The notes beneath the pieces are model-generated. The model made no database searches. It saw nothing but the letters and a program-made list of their open reading frames with translations, and was not told the origin of the DNA. A program made the translations under genes and the position numbers. This document shows positions 41,348 to 50,045 of a stretch of 64,000 nt of DNA, one piece after another. The stretch's first letter is position 1. Each line of letters opens with the position of its first letter. Source of the DNA: Campylobacterota bacterium (GTDB taxonomy: Bacteria; Campylobacterota; Campylobacteria; Campylobacterales; Nitratiruptoraceae); the NCBI GenBank assembly GCA_015494715.1, contig WGAT01000071.1, forward strand, positions 17,591 through 81,590. The letters are read 5' to 3'.

Positions 41348-43386
41348 TACAAGACTCTTACTTTGACGCTTTTAAAGCGGGCCGTCTTGACCAACTCGTC
41401 CGCTTCATCCCCAAAAAGATGGTTGATATGGCTTGAGGCGTGGTGAAAGGTTGCGTAAAGAGTGCCTCTTTTTAAGGCTTTGGAGAATTTGATCCGCAAT
41501 GGGTGGGAGATACCATATCGGCTTTGGAGTACTACTCGCTCCTTGTTTTCAAAAAACTCTTTATCCTTTACGCTCACAAGCAAGATATCCTCGGCATAGC
41601 GTTTGGCCAGTGTCTCGCAAGCCTTTGTCTGGGCAGCATTATTGTAGTGGGCGATAATGCGGCCGGTAGTAAGATAAAAGTGAGGATCGCGCCGTTCCAA
41701 TAGCTCTTTCATCATTCCCCGCAGCCAATAGGCTTTATAACGAAAACGGGCATACCCGTCCTTGGTACGAAAACGCTCTTGGTGCAAAATGGGCGTATCG
41801 CTCTTTTGTACGGGCCACTGCAGACCCCGCAGTCTATTTTTTTCTAGCTTTTCATAGCTTGCCCCGCTGAAGCGCTGGGGCGCTACTCGTCGCACCTCCT
41901 CCCAAATCTGCCGGGAGCTCTCATAGCCAAAATCGCTATCTAGATGCTTACCGATCCCACACAGCACCTCCCAATCATCAGGCAGATCGCTTTGGATGAT
42001 TGGCTGGGAGAGGTGCAGCCGCCTTTCCGCGTTGATATACACCCCGGTTTTTTCGTACGCGCTCTTGATCCCAAAGATAAAATGGGCGTATTTGGTCACC
42101 TCATTTGGAAAAATCTCGTTGACGACCAAAAGATCGAGTTTTTTCAAAGCACGCTTGACTTTCGTCTGATTGGGATGGATGTGGGCTAGATCTTCGCCCA
42201 TATTAAAAATCGCTCGGATACGCCCAACCTCGATAGCGTCGATGATATCGGGCGTCATAAGACCTTCTTTTTTGGGCTTTTGGTAATCGGGCAGATAGTA
42301 GGGCAGCATCCCCATATCGCAAGTGCCTTGGACGTTGTTTTGACCGCGCAAAGGCATAAGGCCAACCCCCTTTTGGCCGATGTTACCGGTCAAAAGGGCT
42401 AAATGAGTAATAGCCATTACGGCATAACTGCCATCCAAATGCTCCGTTACCCCTAGTCCCCACAAAATCATACTCTTTTTATGAGCTAATTCATAGGCTA
42501 CCTCGTAAAGCTTTTGAGGCAGATCCTCGTAGCCTCTGATGCGAGCAAAAATCTTCGGATCTGCCAGCTCGTCACACAAAATCGCCTCTTTATACTCTTG
42601 AAAACCTTTGCAGCGAGCCTTAATAAACTCTTTGTTTTCCCATCCATTTTCCAAGATAATGCGAGCGAGCATATTGAGTACCATCAAATTGCTCTCAAAA
42701 GGGATACTTAGATGTCTGCCAAAGCGGCTAAGCGTAATCTCGCGTACATCGATGACACTCAGGCGCACACCCTTTTTGTATGCGTCCATAATACGATTGG
42801 CTACGATCGGGTGGGCTTCGGTGGTATTAGAGCCAATAATCAAAAGGTTTTGGGTATGATAGATATCGTCGAATGGATTGGTAGCGGCCCCCTCTCCGAT
42901 GGTGGTACGCATCCCTTTAAGGCTTGGGGAGTGGCACACTCTAGCGCAGTTGTCCACATGGGGCGAGCCGATAAGCTCTCTAGCAAATTTTTGAAACACA
43001 TAGCCGCTTTCGCAGCTGGTACGCGCCCCCCCTATTGCGGCAAAAGAGTCTGGGGAGTGGGTATGGATAATGGATTGGAGCTTTTTGGCCACGGCCTCGT
43101 AAGCTTCCTCATAAGATAGAGCGTAATGCTCTTGATCAAAGGGTTCAAGACTTTTGTTGACAAACAGCTTAGGGTTGGCCTGAAAGAAACTCTTTTTTAC
43201 CAAAGCAGTGCGCAAACGCTTAGGATGATACAGAAACTCCCAGCCATATCTGCCTTTGACACAAAGCTTGCCTTGGCTGACTACCCCCTCGGGCTTGGCA
43301 AAAAAACGCTCAATACGCCCCTCTTCCACCTCGGCACTTATATCGCACCCCACACCGCAATAAGTACAGACACTATCGATTATCAT
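41347..43386 (-). CDS. Molybdopterin formate dehydrogenase-like alpha subunit (Cys type)
   Basis: The 679-residue protein resembles E. coli FDH-H (FdhF). A [4Fe-4S] site is formed by Cys7, Cys10, Cys14 and Cys42. The molybdenum ligand is Cys151 in NCARVCHSPSLKG, where FDH-H has selenocysteine. GSNTTEAHPIVANRI, RGQNNVQGTCDMG and the C-terminal dinucleotide-binding domain are further matches. It has no Tat signal, so it is cytosolic. No electron-transfer or membrane subunit is adjacent. ATG 43386 follows AAGGAGC; the 11-codon extension is unsupported. Assimilatory nitrate reductase-like enzymes are a less likely alternative. Confidence 0.85.
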   Translation of the reverse strand: MIIDSVCTYCGVGCDISAEVEEGRIERFFAKPEGVVSQGKLCVKGRYGWEFLYHPKRLRTALVKKSFFQANPKLFVNKSLEPFDQEHYALSYEEAYEAVAKKLQSIIHTHSPDSFAAIGGARTSCESGYVFQKFARELIGSPHVDNCARVCHSPSLKGMRTTIGEGAATNPFDDIYHTQNLLIIGSNTTEAHPIVANRIMDAYKKGVRLSVIDVREITLSRFGRHLSIPFESNLMVLNMLARIILENGWENKEFIKARCKGFQEYKEAILCDELADPKIFARIRGYEDLPQKLYEVAYELAHKKSMILWGLGVTEHLDGSYAVMAITHLALLTGNIGQKGVGLMPLRGQNNVQGTCDMGMLPYYLPDYQKPKKEGLMTPDIIDAIEVGRIRAIFNMGEDLAHIHPNQTKVKRALKKLDLLVVNEIFPNEVTKYAHFIFGIKSAYEKTGVYINAERRLHLSQPIIQSDLPDDWEVLCGIGKHLDSDFGYESSRQIWEEVRRVAPQRFSGASYEKLEKNRLRGLQWPVQKSDTPILHQERFRTKDGYARFRYKAYWLRGMMKELLERRDPHFYLTTGRIIAHYNNAAQTKACETLAKRYAEDILLVSVKDKEFFENKERVVLQSRYGISHPLRIKFSKALKRGTLYATFHHASSHINHLFGDEADELVKTARFKSVKVRVL

Positions 43387-43530
43387 CACCCGCTCCTTCT
43401 TAGCTCTTATGGTACCCAAGCCCCGATTAAACGCTAAAAAGCAGACAAAATAGTTTTATTTCAAAGAATTTTTTAACAAATTTCAAAAAGAATCTGCATC
43501 ATCCGGGCAAAAACTACCCGTTGAGGCGAT

Positions 43531-43571
43531 AAAAGAGTTAAGAGGAAGCCAATTTTCCTTAAAACTCTTTT
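43531..43571. terminator. Imperfect hairpin with flanking T-runs in the hom-fdh gap
   Basis: AAAAGAG (43531-43537) pairs with CTCTTTT (43565-43571), with inner TTAA/TTAA and GGAA/TTCC stems and small bulges. T-runs flank it on both strands (CTCTTTTTGG on plus, CTCTTTTATC on minus). It may terminate hom transcription on the minus strand or a plus-strand RNA. Confidence 0.45.
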
Positions 43572-43585
43572 TGGTATATTCTCTC

Positions 43586-43706
43586 AAGGTTGGGGCACCA
43601 ACCTTTGGCATAGAAAAAGTAAAACCCACTCATCGTGCCAAGCAATAGTTGGACATCCCCGCTTAGAGCCAGAATACTCCGCCTGTAGACGTGGGGAGTA
43701 TGTCAA
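43586..43706 (+). mobile_element. Solitary IS200/IS605-superfamily right end, possible omega-RNA-like scaffold
   Basis: Read on the plus strand, this stretch has an 8-bp perfect hairpin AAGGTTGG/CCAACCTT (43586-43605) and a TTGGCA/TGCCAA stem (43605-43641). AGAGCCAGAATACTCC leads to a terminal stem ATACTCC/GGAGTAT (43674-43701) and the end GTCAA. The ending resembles the well-known right ends of tnpB-bearing IS605 elements (GAGCCAG...CCCC...GGGGAGTATGTCAA), and TCAA is a typical right-end cleavage site. No tnpA, tnpB or iscB is present. It abuts the hom stop codon, which lies within the terminal TGTCAA. The relic may extend left to about 43500. Assignment rests on motif memory. Confidence 0.5.
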
Positions 43707-44965
43707 TCCTCTATCCGAATCATTACCGGTGGCTCTTTCAAAAACTCACGGCTTTGGAGCTCTTTGAGGGCTTTTTGAATATCCTTTTCCACGCAACGAT
43801 GGGTAGAGAGTAGCAACTGGGCTTGACCTTGAGCGGAGCTTTTTTGTAGCATCGATTCGATCGATATGGAGTGCTCCCCAAAAATAGAGGCGATTTTAGC
43901 TAAAATACCGGGACGATCCTCTACGAGGATACGAAGGTAGTATTTGGAGTTTATCGCCTCTTTGGGCGCTAACCTCATCCCCCATTCTAACGGTTTTTTA
44001 AAGCCGAGCATCGGAGAGCATTTACCTCCTCTGGCGATATCGATGATATTAGATATTACGGCGCTAGCCGTCGCCTCCCCTCCGGCTCCGGGTCCGTAAT
44101 ACATCGTCTCGCCTACCACATCGCCAATGACGCTTATGCCGTTCATCACCCCATCGACTTTAGCGATCATTTCAGATTGAAGCACAAGTGTTGGATGGAC
44201 ACGCAGCTCTACTTGATCGCCTCTTTTTTTAGCAATGCTCAAGAGCTTAATCGCGTAGCCAAACTCCTTGGCAAACTCAAAATCAAGTTTGGTGATTTTG
44301 GTAATCCCCTCTATTAAGATATCTTCGGGCTTGGCGTTAATCCCATAGGCTATGGAAGCAAGGATGAGCAATTTGTGCGCCGCATCAAAACCCTCAATAT
44401 CAAAAGTAGGATCGGCCTCGGCATAGCCAAGACGCTGAGCTTCTTGGAGCACCTCTGCAAACGCCGCCCCCTCACGGGCCATTTTGCTTAGGATATAGTT
44501 GCACGTACCATTCATAATCCCTCGGATCGCTTCGATATGGTTGGCGCTGAGTCCTTCACGCAAAGCCTTGATGATGGGAATGCCTCCCGCTACGCTCGCC
44601 TCAAATTCAAAGGGTATGTCACCGGCAAGTTCTTGAAGCTCATAACGATGATAGGCCAGCAGCGCCTTGTTGGCCGTCACCACCGCCTTTTTGTTTTGCA
44701 AGGCGCGGCGTACCACTTCGTACGCCTCCTCGACCCCGCCCATAAGTTCTACGACAATATCGATATTTGGATCATCCGTCACCTCATACGGATCGGTAGT
44801 CAAAGGGATATCGATATCGCGCTTTTTATCAAGACTGCGCACCACCCCCTTGACTACGCAGATCTCTTTGCCGGCTCGCGCCGTGATGATATCTTTGTTC
44901 TTTTCCAAAACTCTCACCACGCTGCTTCCGACCGTCCCTACCCCGATAATTCCAACTCTAATCAT
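43703..44965 (-). CDS. hom: Homoserine dehydrogenase
   Basis: Hom reduces aspartate semialdehyde to homoserine for Thr and Met synthesis. The 420-residue protein has [13 protein letters not shown] (NAD(P) motif), [27 protein letters not shown] and GTCNYIL. A C-terminal ACT domain (about 340-420; [21 protein letters not shown]) suggests threonine feedback. The stop codon is formed at the border with the IS605-like right end, so the C-terminus may be the native one minus little. It overlaps the aminotransferase gene by 8 bp. Confidence 0.96.
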   Translation of the reverse strand: MIRVGIIGVGTVGSSVVRVLEKNKDIITARAGKEICVVKGVVRSLDKKRDIDIPLTTDPYEVTDDPNIDIVVELMGGVEEAYEVVRRALQNKKAVVTANKALLAYHRYELQELAGDIPFEFEASVAGGIPIIKALREGLSANHIEAIRGIMNGTCNYILSKMAREGAAFAEVLQEAQRLGYAEADPTFDIEGFDAAHKLLILASIAYGINAKPEDILIEGITKITKLDFEFAKEFGYAIKLLSIAKKRGDQVELRVHPTLVLQSEMIAKVDGVMNGISVIGDVVGETMYYGPGAGGEATASAVISNIIDIARGGKCSPMLGFKKPLEWGMRLAPKEAINSKYYLRILVEDRPGILAKIASIFGEHSISIESMLQKSSAQGQAQLLLSTHRCVEKDIQKALKELQSREFLKEPPVMIRIED

Positions 44966-46172
44966 TTTTGGCCTCTTTTAAAAATCTCTTGATATTTCTG
45001 GCAGCTTGTCGGATACGCTTCTCATTTTCTATCAGAGCCATTCGCACATACTCCTCGCCCCCCTCACCAAATCCAATACCAGGGCTCACGGCCACTTTGG
45101 CTTTGGTAAGAAGCTCTTTTGAAAACTCCATACTCCCTTTGGAGCGAAAGGGCTCGGGGAGCTTCGCCCAAACAAACATCGTCGCCTTTGGCTTTTGTAT
45201 CTCCCAGCCGGCTCTACCAAAAGATTCGATCAACACATCCCGTCGCTTCTCATACTTTTGACGAATCTCTTCCACACAATCTTGGGGCCCGTTCAGAGCC
45301 ACGGTGGCGGCTACTTGGATAGGGGTAAACATCCCATAATCTATCCAGCTTTTTATCTTTTGCAAAGCGCCTACAAGCTTTTTGTTGCCCACTACAAAAC
45401 CCACTCGCCAACCGGCCATATTGTAGCTTTTAGAGAGGGTAAAACTCTCCACCGCCACATCCTTGGCTCCATCTACTTCCAGTATCGATGGAGTCCGATA
45501 CCCATCAAAAGTAATGTCGGCATAGGCGATATCGCTGAGGATATAAAACCGCTCCTTTTTGGCAATCTTGACCAGCTCTTTGTAAAATTCCGCGCTCACC
45601 GTGGCGGTAGAGGGATTATGGGGAAAATTGACCACGAGATATTTTGGTTTGGGAAAGGCCTCGTTCAAGGCTTTGTACAGATCTTGAAAAAAAAGCTCTT
45701 CGTCCACTTCGTAGTGTTCGTTGAATTGGAGCTGGGTTTTATGGACGCTTCCCCCGGCTAAAATAAAGGCGTACGAGTGGATCGGATAGGTGGGATCTGG
45801 CACGATCGCCACGTCTCCTGGATTTGTAATGGCTTGCACCAAATGTACATATCCCTCTTTACTGCCCATAGTAGCTACCGCTTCTGTTTCTGGATCGAGG
45901 GCCACTCCGTAGCGACGCTCATACCAGTTACAAATAGCCAGGCGAAGTTTGTAAATCCCTTTACTGGCGCTATAGCCGTGATTTTTGGGCTTTTGGGCCG
46001 CCTCGCAAAGTTTGTCGATCACATGCTGAGGCGCCGGGCCGTCGGGATTGCCCATGCTAAAGTCGATGATATCTTCTCCCGCCCGTCTTGCCGCCATCTT
46101 GAGGTCGTTGACGGCGGCAAAAACATATTTGGGCAGCCGTTCTATTTTGTTAAAATGTATCTCGTCAAACAT
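44958..46172 (-). CDS. Class I/II PLP aminotransferase (AlaC/DAP aminotransferase-like)
   Basis: The 404-residue cytosolic enzyme has [45 protein letters not shown] (substrate Asn), the PLP lysine in [15 protein letters not shown] and the C-terminal [14 protein letters not shown]. These fit the AlaC/MalY-like or LL-diaminopimelate aminotransferase-like group used by Campylobacter next to hom. The natural substrate is uncertain: alanine, glutamate or methionine-type amino acids are possible. Confidence 0.9.
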   Translation of the reverse strand: MFDEIHFNKIERLPKYVFAAVNDLKMAARRAGEDIIDFSMGNPDGPAPQHVIDKLCEAAQKPKNHGYSASKGIYKLRLAICNWYERRYGVALDPETEAVATMGSKEGYVHLVQAITNPGDVAIVPDPTYPIHSYAFILAGGSVHKTQLQFNEHYEVDEELFFQDLYKALNEAFPKPKYLVVNFPHNPSTATVSAEFYKELVKIAKKERFYILSDIAYADITFDGYRTPSILEVDGAKDVAVESFTLSKSYNMAGWRVGFVVGNKKLVGALQKIKSWIDYGMFTPIQVAATVALNGPQDCVEEIRQKYEKRRDVLIESFGRAGWEIQKPKATMFVWAKLPEPFRSKGSMEFSKELLTKAKVAVSPGIGFGEGGEEYVRMALIENEKRIRQAARNIKRFLKEAKND

Positions 46173-46181
46173 CGTTTTCCT

Positions 46182-46976
46182 TTATTTTGGGAGGATCACA
46201 AAACCATTTTTGATATTCTTGGCAGTAAATCTGTCGGAAATTTTAATATAATAGCTGCCGTTTGGCAACGAAATCTCTAGCCGCCGCACGGGCCCGGGTC
46301 GCTCTATCCGTTTGAGAGGACGCAGTTGCCTATCATAAATAAAAATTTTTGGAAACCAGTGATTCCCCCTTTTGGCCACAATACTCAAAGCAAAAGTTTG
46401 AGAAACATTCAGCCACAAAGCCGATTCGCTTTTTTTGATATCCAAACTCCCATGTACCCTAGGGACTTTAAGAGAGGCGGCGGAGCTATCAAGCACATAG
46501 CGCCATGTACCTCCTTGACGCTGGATGTCGAGGACTTTAAAACCGCAAGAGCGCAAGAAAGAGCCAATACGCACGGGATCTGGGATATTGGCCGATCTAA
46601 AGGCAAAAGCTTGCAGTACGCCATCCTCATCTTGCTGGATATGGGTGATAGTATAATTAAATATATAGGCCTCTTGCATCGCCTCTTCAGTGAGGCGAAA
46701 AAAGAGTCTTGGATTGTTATAGGAAAAAAACCTAACCTCTTGCGGAGTAGGCGCTTTGAGTCTTTTGGGCAAAAACCCTAAGCGCTCCAATATTCTAGCC
46801 ACCTCTACCATATCTATGAGGCCGTTTTTTTTATATCGGTTGGTCTGCAAGAAAACGGTATTAAGGATAAGGCGATTTTGCTCAAAAGCCCGAAGCCCGA
46901 TAAGACCTATGATACGATCATCTATCGCCGAAGCGTAGAGCGAGAGGGCAAACAGTAAAGAAAACCATACTCTCAC
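46182..46976 (-). CDS. Conserved periplasmic protein of unknown function
   Basis: The 264-residue protein has a cleavable signal (MRVWFSLLFALSLYASA) and no other membrane segment. No enzymatic motif is visible. The middle includes FNYTITHIQQDEDGVLQAF; the end appears beta-rich (SLPNGSYYIKISDRF). It overlaps the following membrane-protein gene by 4 bp. A protein pair at the same place is conserved in Campylobacter, as I recall, which suggests a joint envelope role. Confidence 0.8.
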   Translation of the reverse strand: MRVWFSLLFALSLYASAIDDRIIGLIGLRAFEQNRLILNTVFLQTNRYKKNGLIDMVEVARILERLGFLPKRLKAPTPQEVRFFSYNNPRLFFRLTEEAMQEAYIFNYTITHIQQDEDGVLQAFAFRSANIPDPVRIGSFLRSCGFKVLDIQRQGGTWRYVLDSSAASLKVPRVHGSLDIKKSESALWLNVSQTFALSIVAKRGNHWFPKIFIYDRQLRPLKRIERPGPVRRLEISLPNGSYYIKISDRFTAKNIKNGFVILPK

Positions 46977-47956
46977 CAGGTTTTCCCTTTGTTGTACTGC
47001 TTGAAAGTAGCCGCGTCGATTGGCTCTAACTCTCCCGCTCTATACAAGAAACGAAGCTTATGCCGATCGTTGTATTTTGTGATCTTGCCGTCTATATCGA
47101 TATTGAGTTTGCCGTGTCCCGTGACGATGAGCTGATCTTTAGAAGTATTGAGCTCAAAAGGGGCACTGATAATACGGCTTTCTCGCTTATGATTATCAAG
47201 ATAGATTATCCCTATCCACAACTTTCCACGGGGTACGATGGTAATCTTTGGAAAAGCCGGGGCTGCTGGCTCTTCGTGTTGATCTTTCTGAGCGCCTTGG
47301 ACAAGTTCGGCCTTTTGACTCTGCTCAATTTGAGGGGCGAGATCGGCCTCTTGCTCTTTTGCCTCCTCATGAAAGAGCGGCGACTCTACGACGGATTGAT
47401 TCTTCTCGCTTTGATCGCTTTGATTGGCTTCGCTGCTCTTAGAAGCTTGTGCCAAAGCCAAAGAGGAGCTTGAAAAAGAAGAGTTTTGTACAGAGGAAGA
47501 AGACTCTGCCGCCCCCGCAAAAGCGTTTGTAGAGCTTGTGGTAAAAGAGGAGCTGCTTGAGCTGCTTTGTGCCAAAGAGCTGCCTAAATGGAGCACATCG
47601 GGATATAGGCGATGCAAATACCCATATCCGGCCACTCCTCCTACGACTACTATAAGACCCAAGATCAAAAGATAGCCCCACGGACCGCTTTGGCTCGCCC
47701 GAGACTCTTTGTTGCCCCTTGGTTTGAAAGAGTGATTTTTGCCGTTTTCGTAATAGTCCGTTATCTTTTGACGAAGCTCTCCAAGCTCTAAACCCAACTC
47801 CCGCTCCAATATCTTAACAAATCCCAAAGCTTTGGATTTGTTGCCTATTCTTTTAAAATCCTCCTCCAAAAGGGCCTGTATCATTTTGGGGGCTATATAG
47901 GTCCTTTTGTAGATCTCCTCAGGATCCATTTGTTGCAGTTTTTCCAAATCACTCAT
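46973..47956 (-). CDS. RodZ-like single-pass membrane protein with Ser-rich linker
   Basis: Starting at ATG 47956 the 327-residue protein has a cytoplasmic helical domain (1-80; MDPEEIYKRTYIAPKMIQALL, ERELGLELGELR) reminiscent of the RodZ helix-turn-helix. One membrane helix follows (about 100-120; LLILGLIVVVGGVAGYGYL). A Ser/Ala-rich low-complexity periplasmic linker comes next, then a C-terminal beta domain with IVPRGKLWIGIIYLDN. The layout suggests linking the cytoskeleton or cell wall to a periplasmic partner, probably the overlapping downstream periplasmic protein. The 14-codon upstream extension into rlmB is not supported. Confidence 0.7.
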   Translation of the reverse strand: MSDLEKLQQMDPEEIYKRTYIAPKMIQALLEEDFKRIGNKSKALGFVKILERELGLELGELRQKITDYYENGKNHSFKPRGNKESRASQSGPWGYLLILGLIVVVGGVAGYGYLHRLYPDVLHLGSSLAQSSSSSSSFTTSSTNAFAGAAESSSSVQNSSFSSSSLALAQASKSSEANQSDQSEKNQSVVESPLFHEEAKEQEADLAPQIEQSQKAELVQGAQKDQHEEPAAPAFPKITIVPRGKLWIGIIYLDNHKRESRIISAPFELNTSKDQLIVTGHGKLNIDIDGKITKYNDRHKLRFLYRAGELEPIDAATFKQYNKGKTW

Positions 47957-48632
47957 CACGCATCCTATCAATAAAGATTGCAGCTGCGGCCGAGACATTT
48001 AAAGAGTCAAAATCTCGCGCCATCGTAATCTTAAGTACTCCGTCACAGCGTTGCAGTGCCCTTTTTGGCACTCCTTCGCCCTCACTACCGAGTAAAATGG
48101 CCCGTTTACCCTCAAAACGCTCCGTACGCACATCCTTGCCGCTCATATCGGCACCATAGACCCTAAATTGCACGTCTTGCAGCTCTTTTATTACCTCAAA
48201 AAGATTGGGATGCAAAGCTATAGGCAGATCCAAAGCCGCACCGCTGCTGGTGCGTATAACACCTTCCATCTTAAGCTCCTTGAGCCCAGTAACAACCAAT
48301 CCGTCAGCCCCCAAAGCGTAGGCCGTACGGACGATAGAGCCTATATTCCCCACATCGGTCACCCCATACAGCAACACCAAAAAACGTCCCGTCTTAAGAT
48401 CTTGCAAACTGGCAAACGCAAACTCTTCGATCTCAATCAAAAAGCCTTGATGATTGCCCCCTCGCGCAAGCGCTTGCGCTTTTTTATTGTCACAGCGCAC
48501 CACCTCTATCCCAAGCTTTTGCACTCTGTTATATAGCTTTGGGTCTATCTGTTTAGTCAGACAGAGCCGTTTGATGCGTTGGGGATGACGCTCCAAAAGG
48601 TAATAAAATATCTGCTTGCCATAAACTATCAT
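47949..48632 (-). CDS. rlmB: SpoU/TrmH-family 2'-O-methyltransferase (RlmB-like)
   Basis: The 227-residue enzyme has the SPOUT knot motifs LYGVTDVGNIGSIVRTAYALGAD, AILLGSEGEGVPKRALQRCD and LNVSAAAAIFIDRM. The N-terminal substrate-binding domain has LYNRVQKLGIEV and HQGFLIE. RlmB methylates the ribose of a conserved guanosine in 23S rRNA; TrmL/TrmH-type tRNA targets are alternatives. It overlaps the RodZ-like gene by 8 bp. Confidence 0.9.
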   Translation of the reverse strand: MIVYGKQIFYYLLERHPQRIKRLCLTKQIDPKLYNRVQKLGIEVVRCDNKKAQALARGGNHQGFLIEIEEFAFASLQDLKTGRFLVLLYGVTDVGNIGSIVRTAYALGADGLVVTGLKELKMEGVIRTSSGAALDLPIALHPNLFEVIKELQDVQFRVYGADMSGKDVRTERFEGKRAILLGSEGEGVPKRALQRCDGVLKITMARDFDSLNVSAAAAIFIDRMRDE

Positions 48633-48656
48633 GCGATGATTTTATCTATTTGTTTC

Positions 48657-49475
48657 TTAATTTTTCGTAAGCAGGGCGTACCACTCTTTGACGGGACGCC
48701 CATCCGCTCGTGAGAGAAGTTTGGCCAGCTCTTTTTTGGGCAAAGGGAGCTTTAAGAGCTCATCGATACCCAGCTCTAGGGAGGCTTTGGGGGTTTGCGA
48801 TTTTTCGACCACAACCACCCACTCCCCTTTAATCGCCTCGCCTCGCAACTTTTCAAAAAGCTCTTTTGCGCGCCCTTTGAAAAATTTTTGGTGTACTTTG
48901 GTAAGCTCCTTGGCCAAAAAGAGCGTACGCGCAGGAGCAAGCCTCGCAATGGCTTCAAGGGTTTTGACAAGTCTATGGGGAGCCTCGTAAAAGATGGTAG
49001 GAGAGGTGTGATCCAATATTTGCTCAAGCGCTTGAAGCCTCCCTTGCTCTTTAGATGGCAAAAAACCGTAAAAACAAAAATCCGTTTCTAAAAATCCGCT
49101 CGCCGCATAGGCGGTAATCGCAGCGCTTGGCCCCGGAAGCACATCATACTCTATCCCATGCTCTTGGGCGTAGCGTACCAGCATCGCACCCGGATCGCTG
49201 ATACCGGGCATTCCGGCATCGCTCATATAAACGACCGCCTTATTGAAAAAAGAGGGATCGACCCTGTCCAAAAAATCTTTTTGATTATGCTCGTGTACTG
49301 CGATACATCGTTTTTGGCCAAAATCGATACAATAGCGTTTGGCTAAAAGTCCAAGAAGTTTTTTGGCTACCCTCGTATCCTCGCACAATACAACCTCGCA
49401 TCCTTTCAAAGCCTCCAAAGCCCTGAAAGTGATATCTTCAAGATTGCCTATGGGCGTGGGGACGAGGGTGAGCAC
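48657..49475 (-). CDS. rsmI: 16S rRNA (cytidine1402-2'-O)-methyltransferase RsmI
   Basis: The 272-residue tetrapyrrole-methylase-fold protein starts LTLVPTPIGNLEDITFRAL. It includes CEDTRVAKKLL, SDAGMPGISDPGAMLVRYA, LPGPSAAITAYAASG, FYGFLPSK and FYEAPHRLVKTL, all typical of RsmI. The stop is separated from rlmB by 24 bp, and its start adjoins the rpmE stop. Confidence 0.95.
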   Translation of the reverse strand: MLTLVPTPIGNLEDITFRALEALKGCEVVLCEDTRVAKKLLGLLAKRYCIDFGQKRCIAVHEHNQKDFLDRVDPSFFNKAVVYMSDAGMPGISDPGAMLVRYAQEHGIEYDVLPGPSAAITAYAASGFLETDFCFYGFLPSKEQGRLQALEQILDHTSPTIFYEAPHRLVKTLEAIARLAPARTLFLAKELTKVHQKFFKGRAKELFEKLRGEAIKGEWVVVVEKSQTPKASLELGIDELLKLPLPKKELAKLLSRADGRPVKEWYALLTKN

Positions 49476-49676
49476 TTACTTAAGATTGTATTTTCGCTTA
49501 AATTTATCCACTCGTCCAGTAGTATCTACGATCTTTTCGCTTCCGGTAAAGAATGGGTGGCATTTGTTGCAGATATCGATTTTAAGCTGTGGTTTGTTGG
49601 AGTAGACGACAAAGTGATTGCCGCACGCACAAGTAACGGAACATTCTACATATTCTGGATGGATGCTTTTTCTCAT
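49476..49676 (-). CDS. rpmE: Ribosomal protein L31 (zinc-binding type)
   Basis: The 66-residue L31 keeps the zinc-binding cysteines in [11 protein letters not shown] and [10 protein letters not shown], so it is the C+ form that needs zinc. KFKRKY at the end is typical. It is the first gene of the conserved Campylobacterota block continuing through rsmI and rlmB. A structured leader precedes it. Confidence 0.97.
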   Translation of the reverse strand: MRKSIHPEYVECSVTCACGNHFVVYSNKPQLKIDICNKCHPFFTGSEKIVDTTGRVDKFKRKYNLK

Positions 49677-49815
49677 TTTCAGCCTTTTTGGATAGTTTAC
49701 TCTTTTAGGAGCGAAATGGTAGCAAAAAAGAGTTGGTTTTTCAATTAATCTTTACTATTAGTTCACAGCGGGGCAGAGCCCCACTGCAAATAGGGGGAGG
49801 GGAGCCAAAATTATA
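49677..49815 (-). promoter_or_regulatory. rpmE promoter and hairpin leader
   Basis: TATAAT on the minus strand (49815-49810) predicts a leader of about 125 nt. Near its 5' end is a 9-bp stem, CAGTGGGGC/GCCCCGCTG with a 3-nt loop (49786-49766). One position is G-U on the minus strand but would be a C-A mismatch on the plus strand, supporting a minus-strand RNA. Autoregulatory L31 leaders are known in other bacteria; whether this is one is inference. Confidence 0.45.
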
Positions 49816-49967
49816 TCACAAAACGAATAAATAACAAAATTTTTGTATAAGTCCAATACAATTGCCCCGTACAAGTGCATAGACGCTCTTACAAGCTAGA
49901 ACACTAGCCCTCCGCTATCTCTTAAACAAAACCGCAGACTACGCCTTACATCCTAAATTATAGCAAA

Positions 49968-49994
49968 TAAAATATCCTCATCCTGGCCCGATAA
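49968..49994 (+). promoter_or_regulatory. Flagellar sigma-28-like promoter
   Basis: TAAA (49968-49971), exactly 15 bp, then CCCGATAA (49987-49994), against the FliA consensus TAAA-N15-GCCGATAA: 11 of 12 positions match. It lies 51 bp before the first plus-strand pseudopilin. The rest of the rpmE-pilin gap (49816-49967) shows nothing I can name. Confidence 0.55.
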
Positions 49995-50045
49995 TAATTT
50001 TAGTCTGCAAAGCTGCAGAAAAATTTAATCCAAGGAGAGTTCCTT

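Noticed and set aside
42932..42936. Selenocysteine in the formate dehydrogenase-like protein
   Set aside because: The codon at the molybdenum ligand (residue 151) reads as Cys, and the frame has no internal UGA.
49804..49967. Possible extra gene or RNA between rpmE and the pilin gene
   Set aside because: No open frame with a ribosome site and no stable fold; only the flanking promoters are supported.
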